A stretch of 64,000 nucleotides of DNA from Lachnospiraceae bacterium (GTDB lineage Bacteria > Bacillota > Clostridia > Lachnospirales > Lachnospiraceae), in contig RYVZ01000007.1 in NCBI GenBank assembly GCA_003979345.1, positions 50,520-114,519 of the forward strand, written 5' to 3'. The notes under the pieces are model-generated. The model had not been told where the DNA came from. It searched no databases and saw only the letters and a list, made by a program, of their open reading frames with translations. A program made the position numbers and the translations under genes. Positions 1-7,401 of this stretch are shown piece after piece; within the stretch, counting starts at the first letter, position 1; each line of letters begins with the position of its first letter.

Positions 1-2160
1 TGCGTTCCGGTGGATCTCGCTTTTGACCCAAAAGCGCACAGTCCGGAGGAACGCTATACGGACACAACATGGATCGTGGTCACAGAGGAACGTCTGATGA
101 TCTTAAACGGAGAGGAAAAGACGTCCGAACATCAGCTTTCGGATTGCGAAAAAATCAAATGCGAGCATCAGGTGGGCTGCGGCATTGTGACCGTATTTCC
201 GAAAGAAGGCGCGCCGGAATGCGTCGCCCGCTTTTCCATGCGCCATATCATACGGGCCGCCTATGCGGTCAGGGGAGCGCAGACTTTGGTACAGGCATTG
301 CAGGAAAAAAGAAGTATAAAGTCGGTCAGCCGCGTGGAAAGCCGGGAATATGAAAAGTATTGCGAGAAATGCGGACGCGCGCTGCCCGGAACGAGCAAGT
401 GCATGCACTGCGACGGTAAATCCGAAGTCTTAAAAAAGTTTATGGCGCTGTGCGGGGATTTTGCGGGCAGACTGGCGGCTATCTCCCTGTTACTTGTTCT
501 GCTGGCGGCCATCAATATATTGAATCCTATGGTGCAGCGGTATTTTATTGATCATGCGCTGACGGACGGGCGGGGAACCGCGAAGGATCTGTGGATGTTC
601 ATCGGTCTGGCTTTTCCGCTGACTGTCGGGGGGATGGCGTGCTGGATCGGCCGCTACTGGCTCTGCGTTAAGCTGGGAGCGTCCTTAAGCATGAGCCTGA
701 GGGCGAAGCTTTACTATAAGATTCAGGCGCTTTCGCTGTCCTTTATCAACAACCGCAAGCCCGGCGAGCTGATGAACCGGGTATCCCGCGACACGAAGCA
801 GATCCGTATCTTTATGGAAGAAGTGTTCGGGGATATGTTTTCCATGCTGGTTACAATGATCGTTGCCCTGATCATGATGCTGATCATCAGCTTTAAGATG
901 ACGCTGCTTTCTGTTGTATTTGTCGTGGCGGTCATGGTCATCATCCGGATGTTCTGGCATCACATTCATACGATTTTTCACAAGCAATGGCTGCGGGCGG
1001 ATGACTTAAGCAGCAATTTGCAGGACATCCTCTCCGGTATGCGCATTGTCAAATCATTCGGAAAAGAAGAACGGGAGAGCGCGCGGTTTACGGAGAAGAC
1101 CAAAGCGTTTGCCGCCATACAGAAAAAGAATGAAACCTTTTGGGCGGTCTTTTTTCCGATCATGACGTTCCTTTTGGGCGTGGGAACCTATATTGCCATC
1201 TACTTCGGAGGCATTCAGGTTCTCGACGGCCGCATGAGTGTAGGGGAACTGGTGCAGTTCGTGACATACAGCGGCTGCCTGTTCGGACCGTTAAGCTGGA
1301 TGACGCATCTGCCCAGAGAGATCATGCAAATGCTGACCAGCTTAAACCGCATCTATGATGTATTGGATGAAGAGCCGATGCTGATGGATCATGCGGAAAG
1401 CAAGGCATTTCCGATCGAGGGCGCGTTTACGTTCGAGGACGTGTCTTTTGGTTATCAGACTTATGAACCGGTATTGGAACATATTTCTTTTGAGGTAAAG
1501 CCGGGAGAAATGATCGGGCTGGTGGGCGCGTCGGGAACCGGAAAGTCCACGCTGATCAATCTGATCATGAGGCTTTACGATGTGGATCAGGGCAGGATCA
1601 CACTGGATGGGCATGATCTGCGTGATGTGCAGATGGAAAGTCTGCATTCCCAGATCGGGGTAGTGCTGCAGGAGACGTTTCTGTTTTCCGGTACGATCCT
1701 TGCCAATATCCGCTTTGCCAAGCAGGACGCCACGCTGGAGGAAGTCATTATGGCGGCGAGGGCGGCGAACGCCCATGATTTTATCTGTAAGACGCCGGAC
1801 GGATACAATACCTATGTCGGCGAGCACGGCTACAATTTGTCGGGCGGGGAGAGACAGCGGATCGCGATCGCAAGGGCGATCTTAAATAATCCGCGCATTC
1901 TGATCTTGGATGAGGCGACCTCCGCACTGGATACCGAGAGCGAGTTCCTGATCCAACAGGCGTTAAACCGTCTGGTAAAAGGAAGAACCACGTTTGCGAT
2001 TGCCCATCGCCTTTCGACACTGCGGGATGCGGACCGCCTGGTAGTCATCGACAAGCATGGAATCGCCGAGATCGGTACGCACAATGAGTTGCTGGAAAAG
2101 CAGGGCATTTATTACGGTCTGGTGAACGCGCAGCTTCGGATGAGCAGCGGGGAGAAATAA
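1..2160 (+). CDS. ABC exporter (TMD-NBD) with PH-like and zinc-ribbon N-terminus, 5'-partial
   Basis: The reading frame is open to base 1, so the true start lies upstream; a GTG at 10 is the first possible start inside the window. The C-terminal two thirds are a type IV ABC exporter half: about six membrane helices from roughly nt 470 to 1330, then an ATPase with Walker A GASGTGKST, signature LSGGERQ, Walker B ILILDEATSALD and the H-loop AHRLST. It should act as a homo- or heterodimer that pumps an unknown substrate out of the cell. Unusually, about 115 residues precede the membrane domain: a beta-rich stretch resembling a bacterial PH-like domain, then a zinc ribbon C-x2-C-x9-C-x2-C (codons at 361, 370, 400, 409). 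All ATPase motifs are intact. The substrate cannot be read from sequence; the family call is secure, the PH-like call is inference. Confidence 0.9.
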   Translation, partial: CVPVDLAFDPKAHSPEERYTDTTWIVVTEERLMILNGEEKTSEHQLSDCEKIKCEHQVGCGIVTVFPKEGAPECVARFSMRHIIRAAYAVRGAQTLVQALQEKRSIKSVSRVESREYEKYCEKCGRALPGTSKCMHCDGKSEVLKKFMALCGDFAGRLAAISLLLVLLAAINILNPMVQRYFIDHALTDGRGTAKDLWMFIGLAFPLTVGGMACWIGRYWLCVKLGASLSMSLRAKLYYKIQALSLSFINNRKPGELMNRVSRDTKQIRIFMEEVFGDMFSMLVTMIVALIMMLIISFKMTLLSVVFVVAVMVIIRMFWHHIHTIFHKQWLRADDLSSNLQDILSGMRIVKSFGKEERESARFTEKTKAFAAIQKKNETFWAVFFPIMTFLLGVGTYIAIYFGGIQVLDGRMSVGELVQFVTYSGCLFGPLSWMTHLPREIMQMLTSLNRIYDVLDEEPMLMDHAESKAFPIEGAFTFEDVSFGYQTYEPVLEHISFEVKPGEMIGLVGASGTGKSTLINLIMRLYDVDQGRITLDGHDLRDVQMESLHSQIGVVLQETFLFSGTILANIRFAKQDATLEEVIMAARAANAHDFICKTPDGYNTYVGEHGYNLSGGERQRIAIARAILNNPRILILDEATSALDTESEFLIQQALNRLVKGRTTFAIAHRLSTLRDADRLVVIDKHGIAEIGTHNELLEKQGIYYGLVNAQLRMSSGEK

Positions 2161-2236
2161 AAAAACGGATCATGGGACAACATGACCGGCGGATGCAAAA
2201 ACGGTCAGAGGAATTGAAACGATAGGGGGAGTCAAT

Positions 2237-3766
2237 GTGGATATGAAGTTTTCAGAATGGAATTATGCAAGACCTGACTACCCCAAAGTCAGAAAAAACC
2301 TAAACGATTGTAAAACAAAAATGTTGAACGCCGTATCCTATCCGATGTTTCGTGATGCATGGCTGGATAGCAAAAAGGAGATCGACCGGATGTTGTATCA
2401 GGAGGAGATCATCTACATACGCCATCTTTGCGGAATCGATTACGAACAAGGTTTGGAGGAAATCGAGATCCAGAACAGGGAGGAGCCGTCGGTGTATGCG
2501 TTGCGTGATGAGTGTAACGGCATGGCGGCGGCGTCAGGATACCGCAAGGAACTGGAACGGGAATTCGGGAAACAGATTTTTGTACAGACCGACCGGCATA
2601 AGATGTTGCAAAATCCTGAAAGCATGAGACTGCAGTCAGAAGAAGTTGCATTAAAGATGCAGTACAGGGGGCAGATGGCAAATCAACAGCGTGATGAGGA
2701 AACGCTGTATCAGATATTCCGAAAACTGATAGAGACCCGCTGTGAACTTGCAGACAGCCTTGGCTATGACAGCTATATTCAGCTTGGATATGATATTCAG
2801 GGAAGGTATGATTATGGAATTAGTGAGATCACAGACTTCCGCCGACGCATTCGGACATGCATCACGCCGGTGGTGGCGGAGATCAAAGAGAGGGGAATGG
2901 ATTTTGTTATTCCGGCAGCGATCGCAGAGCGTTCTGAAGAACTGATCAAAGCAGTCACCGTGATGTTTCGAGATCTTTCTTATGATGCGGGAAGCTATAT
3001 CGAGGAGATAACGAAGAAGGAACTGTATGATCTGAAAACAAGGACGAACAAGCGCAGCAATCTGTTCACATGCTGTATGCTGCCTTGTGAGAAGCTTCCG
3101 TTTATGATCGGAAATTATACGGGCGGTGGAATGGAAACGGGGTATATCGTTCATGAATTTGGTCACGGGTTTGCTTTTTACACTGCGGCGAGAAAGCAGC
3201 CGCTATATGAGCTGCATCGTTCTTCTCCCGCTGTGAATGAGATCCATTCCAAGACAATGGAACATTTCATGTTTCCCTATTTGGAAATGTTTGTAGGACA
3301 GCATCAAAAAGAGTATATACGAAATCATTTGATGCAGCAGCTTGAAAATTTGCCGTATCGGTGTGCAATCGATGAATTTGAGCATCTGATGTACGACACG
3401 AAGCTGTCAAGGGTCCGGCTTTGTGAGCTGTGGGCTGATATTTCAAACAAATACATTCCGTGGAACAGGATTTCTACGGAGGATATTCATTCGGGAAAAT
3501 GCTGGCCGCGTCAGACGCATATTGTGGAAAGCCCGTTTTATTATATCCAATATGACATTGCGCAGATCAGCACTTATGAGCTTTATCTTCGGATGAAAAA
3601 CAATTCCGGGCAGGCATGGTCGGACTATCAGAACCTGTGCAGCATGGGTGGGAGCAGATCCTATCCGGAGCTGCTGAAAATTGCCCGTTTGTCCGATCCG
3701 TTTAGCCCAAATACGATAGAGGAAATCTGCCATCCCGTGATCGGGGAACTGTATGGTCTTTTATGA
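2237..3766 (+). CDS. M3-family oligoendopeptidase (PepF-like)
   Basis: A 509-residue zinc metallopeptidase of the thimet oligopeptidase/PepF group, expected to cleave short peptides in the cytoplasm. The zinc site HEFGH is at residues 306-310, with the downstream NEIHSKTME segment in the place of the third zinc ligand. There is no signal peptide. At 509 residues it is somewhat shorter than typical PepF (about 600), mainly at the N-terminus. The start is uncertain: GTG at 2237 sits 5 bases after GGGGGAG, while ATG at 2243 gives 11-base spacing. The 3' end overlaps the convergent thiT gene by 6 bases (stop codons face each other at 3761-3766), so no terminator fits between them. It follows the ABC exporter by 76 bases and may be cotranscribed with it. 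Confidence 0.9.
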   Translation: MDMKFSEWNYARPDYPKVRKNLNDCKTKMLNAVSYPMFRDAWLDSKKEIDRMLYQEEIIYIRHLCGIDYEQGLEEIEIQNREEPSVYALRDECNGMAAASGYRKELEREFGKQIFVQTDRHKMLQNPESMRLQSEEVALKMQYRGQMANQQRDEETLYQIFRKLIETRCELADSLGYDSYIQLGYDIQGRYDYGISEITDFRRRIRTCITPVVAEIKERGMDFVIPAAIAERSEELIKAVTVMFRDLSYDAGSYIEEITKKELYDLKTRTNKRSNLFTCCMLPCEKLPFMIGNYTGGGMETGYIVHEFGHGFAFYTAARKQPLYELHRSSPAVNEIHSKTMEHFMFPYLEMFVGQHQKEYIRNHLMQQLENLPYRCAIDEFEHLMYDTKLSRVRLCELWADISNKYIPWNRISTEDIHSGKCWPRQTHIVESPFYYIQYDIAQISTYELYLRMKNNSGQAWSDYQNLCSMGGSRSYPELLKIARLSDPFSPNTIEEICHPVIGELYGLL

Positions 3767-4453
3767 CTGGTCTTTTGCAAGGGTGCGCACACGCGTCATG
3801 GCTTTTGATACTGCGGGAATCGCGAGCAGGATCAGTGTGACGGCGGCTTCAGGAGCGATGTAAGTCGCATTGTAGCCGAGTGAATACAGGACAATGCCGA
3901 TTTGCGACTGGTCAGAGGCGTAAGCGCTGAAGAACAGAACGCCCGAAAGAAAGGCAAATGCGTAGCGAGCAAACACACCGACAAGATAGCCGATGATCAG
4001 ACCGTGTTTCCGGTTGCAGAAAAAGCCGGATAATCCGAGCGCGCCGAACGCGAGCGGATAATCGACGAGAAGCTGCAGCGGTGTGTAGAAAACCGGATCG
4101 AACACAAATTGCAGCAGACCATAAGCAAATCCGGTCATCAGACCGGCAGCCGCGCCGTACCAGTAGCCGATCAGGACAATAAACAGCATACTGAACAATG
4201 TGACAGAGCCGCCGAACGGGAGCCTTGCGAACTTTATTTCCGAGGTGACGATAGCGAGTGCCATGGCGACGCCGGAAAAGACGAGCTGCTTTGTTGCGAT
4301 ACGGATGCTTCGCTCTTTTTTCTGACGTATGAATATAGCGGCGGCGACGAACAGAACAATCAGAGCCGCGAGCGTGACAATGCCCGCACCGGTCAGTGCA
4401 AATACCGGCTCATCGTAACTGTTAACAGTTGGTGTGAAAAAAAAGTCTGACAT
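3761..4453 (-). CDS. thiT: Thiamine ECF transporter substrate-binding subunit ThiT
   Basis: A 230-residue very hydrophobic protein with about six membrane helices and the glycine-rich segment GLMTGFAYGLLQFVFDP typical of ThiT. ThiT binds thiamine in the membrane and docks with a shared ECF energizing module (EcfA, EcfA', EcfT), which is not in this window. The start at 4453 is preferred because AAGGAGGA lies 7 bases upstream on the minus strand; a longer reading from 4513 would run back toward the riboswitch expression platform. It is longer than the roughly 190-200 residues of characterised ThiT, with an N-terminal extension before the first helix. The TPP riboswitch directly upstream independently supports thiamine as the substrate. 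Confidence 0.92.
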   Translation of the reverse strand: MSDFFFTPTVNSYDEPVFALTGAGIVTLAALIVLFVAAAIFIRQKKERSIRIATKQLVFSGVAMALAIVTSEIKFARLPFGGSVTLFSMLFIVLIGYWYGAAAGLMTGFAYGLLQFVFDPVFYTPLQLLVDYPLAFGALGLSGFFCNRKHGLIIGYLVGVFARYAFAFLSGVLFFSAYASDQSQIGIVLYSLGYNATYIAPEAAVTLILLAIPAVSKAMTRVRTLAKDQS

Positions 4454-4533
4454 AAAAAAATCCTCCTTGTCTGTGGGCAAAGAGGGGCTTGTGTGGTAAG
4501 ATAACAGAAACAAGTACGGTTCTGTTCTTCTTA

Positions 4534-4635
4534 GCCGCTTCCCTACGTCGGTATTAACCGAATCAGGTGATGAGGGTTAGAGCAGGAATTTGTATTGCGG
4601 TTCCGTGCCCAATCTCAGCGAAAGCTCCCCTAGCG
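4534..4635 (-). promoter_or_regulatory. TPP riboswitch (thi-box) upstream of thiT
   Basis: Read on the minus strand the element begins GGGGAGC..GCTGAGA and ends ACCTGATTCGGTTAATACCG followed by ACGTAGGGAAGCGGC. These are the two signature blocks of the thi-box, with a variable stem between them (around 4575-4605). It ends about 80 bases before the thiT start, as expected for a switch that lowers thiT expression when thiamine pyrophosphate is bound. The expression platform itself was not resolved. Confidence 0.95.
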
Positions 4636-4763
4636 TGTCATATGTGATGGGTTGTGCGACTGCGGACCGTATGCGGAGCCGTAAGCTGCATGCGATCCGA
4701 ATCCTCAGTAAGCATACTTTGATTTGCGCGGATTGTCAACTGTTTTTTTATGGGAGGTTGTTT

Positions 4764-6041
4764 ATGAAAATAGAAATAAAGCCTGACGGAGTCTGGTATC
4801 ATGGTTCCAATGTGTTTTTTACGGAGCTGAAAGCAGGCAGTACCATTACACAGTGGAGAGAACTTGCGGAAGCATTTTCGCATAAACCGGGCGCTTTGGG
4901 ATATGACGATGACGGGTTGATCAGCCACAACGGAACCGAAAAGGGGTATTTATATATCATTGACGAATGGATCGATATTCAGAAGGATATTTATCAACAT
5001 CCGGGGACGACCATGGATCAAAGTGCCGAATTTATAACAAAGCGCCCGTTAAAGGTGAAAATGATCCGTGAATGCGAAGCTGCAGGAGCTCACAAGGCAT
5101 CACAGCTCTTATTTGACCTTGACGGAACCTTGACCGATCCGAAAGAAGGAATCTGCAAATCGGTGCAATATGCGCTGCATGCACTTGGCATTGAGGAGCC
5201 CGACCTTGATAAACTGGAGCCGTTTATCGGTCCGCCGCTTGCGGACAGCTTTATGGAGTTTTACGGATTGAGCAAAGAGCGCACCAAACAGGCGATCGTA
5301 AAATACCGTGAGCGTTTTTCTGTCAGGGGATGGGCGGAAAATAAGGTCTATGAGGGGATTCCGGACATGCTGAAAAGCCTGAAGGAAGCGGGGTATATAC
5401 TGGCGGTCGCCTCAAGCAAGCCGACGGTGTTTGTGGAGCGCATTCTGACGCATTTCGGACTGAGGGATGTCTTTTCGGTCGTGGCCGGCAGCGAATTAGA
5501 CGGCAGGCGGACCGGCAAGGAGGAAGTGATCGAAGAGACGCTCAGGCAGTTGTCCGGGCAGAAGGATGCCGGAAAGCATGTGGAGGAGGTATCGGAGCAG
5601 AGCGATGCCGAAACGCGGCAGGACGCTGCGAAGCGGAAATGTGATGCAGGGGAGAACCGCCGGGATACAGAGGGAAACAGCACAGAGCCGGGCGGCGGAT
5701 CGTGCCGCCGCGGAGAGGTTATCATGATCGGAGACCGCAAATTTGACATAGAGGGCGCGCATGCGCACGGAATGCGCTGTGTCGGCGTGGCTTACGGATA
5801 TGCGCAGTCAGATGAATTGGAACAGGCGGGTGCAGATTTCATTGTGGACTCCCCCGCAGAATTGCTGCAACTCCTGCTCAGATTAAGGACAGCAGAGGAA
5901 AGCGGAGATATGGCTGTATGCAGGAGAGAAGGTTGGGCGCTGAAAAGAGCGGGGGGAAATGTCGGCGCAGAGAAAACGGCAGGAGAAGGCTGTGCGCCGG
6001 AAAAAGACAGCGGGGATGAGAGGCGGTACATACATGAATGA
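4764..6041 (+). CDS. HAD phosphatase (PGPase-like) with Arr-like N-terminal extension
   Basis: A 425-residue protein with two parts. Residues about 1-100 contain WYHGS, a DDDG segment and GYLYIIDEW, resembling the small ADP-ribosyltransferase fold of rifampin-modifying Arr proteins; this is inference from motif style only. From about residue 113 a HAD phosphatase of the phosphoglycolate phosphatase type follows: nucleophile motif LLFDLDGTLTDP, motif II VASSKPT, and motif IV IGDRKFDIEGA. Between the cap-side core and motif IV sits a charged low-complexity insert of about 50 residues (roughly nt 5545-5715) rich in E, D, K and R; a similar charged tail ends the protein. The start at 4764 is set by GGGAGG 5 bases upstream. 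Its last 8 bases overlap the next gene (ATGAATGA), indicating coupled translation. Confidence 0.82.
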   Translation: MKIEIKPDGVWYHGSNVFFTELKAGSTITQWRELAEAFSHKPGALGYDDDGLISHNGTEKGYLYIIDEWIDIQKDIYQHPGTTMDQSAEFITKRPLKVKMIRECEAAGAHKASQLLFDLDGTLTDPKEGICKSVQYALHALGIEEPDLDKLEPFIGPPLADSFMEFYGLSKERTKQAIVKYRERFSVRGWAENKVYEGIPDMLKSLKEAGYILAVASSKPTVFVERILTHFGLRDVFSVVAGSELDGRRTGKEEVIEETLRQLSGQKDAGKHVEEVSEQSDAETRQDAAKRKCDAGENRRDTEGNSTEPGGGSCRRGEVIMIGDRKFDIEGAHAHGMRCVGVAYGYAQSDELEQAGADFIVDSPAELLQLLLRLRTAEESGDMAVCRREGWALKRAGGNVGAEKTAGEGCAPEKDSGDERRYIHE

Positions 6042-6897
6042 GGGAAGAAAGACCACGCTTGAAATGGCTGCTGACGTCTGCCTGCCGGTCGCGCTTTACT
6101 ATGTCGTCAGCAACATTGCGCTGTATCTGCTCAATCTTGCAGTACAATTTATCGCAGAGCGGTTCTTTGCGGGCGGTCTGACATGGGTGCTCGACAATGC
6201 ATCCGCGATTCAGGTCGCTGATAATGCGGTTGCCATGTGCATTGGCTTTTATGTCGTGCGCAGGCAGTTTCTTGCGGAGACGGCTGCAGGCGGAGAGCCG
6301 GTACTGGTCGCGCCGCGCAGGGTCGCGGCAGGCTGGCTGCGTGAAGGTATGAAACAACGAAAGAACGACTGGCACAGATTCATCCTGCCTCTGATCTCCG
6401 GCGCCGGGGCGGCGCTTGCGCTGAACTTTGCGGCAGGGCTTCTTGATGCGGCGTCGCATGATGCGGTGTATGATCAGGTGGCGGGTACACAGTATGCAGT
6501 TCCGGTCTGGCTTGGACTTATCGCATATGGAATCGTGTCACCGATCGTCGAAGAGGGTATTTTCCGTGGCATTTTGTACCGGAAATGCAGGCGCTGTCTC
6601 GGGAGCGCGTTTCCTGCCGCGCTGATCTCGGCGTTGTTGTTCGGATTTCTGCACGGAAATGTCGTGCAGGGCGTGTACGGCTTTTTGATGGGGCTCATGC
6701 TGGCGTGGCTTTATGAGCGCTATGACAGCTTTCTTGTGCCGGTTCTCGTTCATACAGCCTCTAACGTCAGTGTATTTCTTTTAAGTCTGGCAGGGGTGTT
6801 TGCCAGTACCAAATCGGCGGTGACCGGCTGTTGTATTTGTGCGTTCCTGTCAATATTCAGTATGATGTTCATAATAAAATCGAAGATTACAAAATAA
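6034..6897 (+). CDS. CPBP-family intramembrane glutamic endopeptidase
   Basis: A 287-residue membrane protein of the CAAX protease/bacteriocin-processing (CPBP, Abi) family. All three motifs are present: EEGIFRGILYRK (EExxxR), FGFLHG (FxxxH) and HTASN (HxxxN), so the active site should be intact. About seven to eight membrane segments are visible. The start at 6034 overlaps the stop of the HAD gene; an upstream in-frame ATG at 5959 lacks a good Shine-Dalgarno sequence. Family members process peptides or prenylated proteins or serve bacteriocin immunity; no bacteriocin gene is seen nearby, so the substrate is unknown. Confidence 0.9.
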   Translation: MNEGRKTTLEMAADVCLPVALYYVVSNIALYLLNLAVQFIAERFFAGGLTWVLDNASAIQVADNAVAMCIGFYVVRRQFLAETAAGGEPVLVAPRRVAAGWLREGMKQRKNDWHRFILPLISGAGAALALNFAAGLLDAASHDAVYDQVAGTQYAVPVWLGLIAYGIVSPIVEEGIFRGILYRKCRRCLGSAFPAALISALLFGFLHGNVVQGVYGFLMGLMLAWLYERYDSFLVPVLVHTASNVSVFLLSLAGVFASTKSAVTGCCICAFLSIFSMMFIIKSKITK

Positions 6898-6916
6898 AAT
6901 CAGAGATTTTATTTTG
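6890..6916 (+). terminator. AT-rich hairpin over the CPBP stop codon
   Basis: A perfect 12-base stem (CAAAATAAAATC / GATTTTATTTTG) with loop AGA covers the TAA of the CPBP gene. It has an internal T run rather than a GC-rich stem with a T tail, so termination is only one reading. Confidence 0.35.
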
Positions 6917-7258
6917 GGAGAGTATAAAACCCATATCCGCCAACAAAAAGAGATTGTAAAAAGAAAAATATTTTGGCAGTAAATTGTGTGTGGCGAATTG
7001 GAACACGGAACGATGAAAAAATAAAGAAATGCAGGAAGGATATAAGAGAAAATAAAGGGAGAACACAGGAAAAATGCAGGAAAAATAAAGGAAATTCGCA
7101 GTAAAATTCAGGAAAAGAGAAAGAATCCTACAGAGAAGCGGCTTCGAATACAGAATCGGAGGCGTTTCTTTTTTTGATACAATTTTCTAAATAATCAGAT
7201 AATAGATTTGCATAATCTCATATTGACAAATAGTCAGACAATTTGGTAAAAATTGATG
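6917..7258. other. AT-rich intergenic stretch before gltB
   Basis: Purine-rich non-coding sequence with repeated motifs of the kind AGGAAAAAT and GAAAATAAAGG. No coding potential was seen on either strand. It contains the terminator-like hairpin at 7133-7174 and leads into the gltB promoter. Confidence 0.6.
7133..7174 (+). terminator. Terminator-like hairpin with T run
   Basis: AGAAGCGGCTTCGA pairs with TCGGAGGCGTTTCT (one mismatch plus wobble pairs) across an 8-base loop and is followed by a run of T. It would stop readthrough from the CPBP operon into gltB. Confidence 0.65.
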
Positions 7259-7287
7259 TTTACAAGATGCGGACATGGGTGTATACT
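7259..7287 (+). promoter_or_regulatory. Sigma-A promoter for gltBD
   Basis: TTTACA (7259-7264), a 17-base spacer, then TATACT (7282-7287). It lies 115 bases upstream of the gltB start and just upstream of a perfect palindrome. Confidence 0.75.
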
Positions 7288-7306
7288 GAAAGTCGAAAAA
7301 AGTACT

Positions 7307-7326
7307 ATTGTATAATTGTATACAAT
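7307..7326. promoter_or_regulatory. Palindromic operator candidate in the gltB leader
   Basis: ATTGTATA-ATTG-TATACAAT, a perfect inverted repeat with 8-base arms, about 20 bases downstream of the -10 box. The TTGTATACAA-like core resembles GntR-family sites; the regulator is not identified and lies outside the adjacent genes. Confidence 0.5.
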
Positions 7327-7401
7327 ATAAAAAGAAAATTATCCTGTATCCGTACGATTGTGAAAGAATCAGGAAAAAGGAACAGGTAAAGGAGACAGCC
7401 T

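Noticed and set aside
5878..6459. A 193-residue minus-strand frame across the HAD/CPBP junction
   Set aside because: It is antisense to two genes with clear catalytic motifs and translational coupling; no ribosome site.
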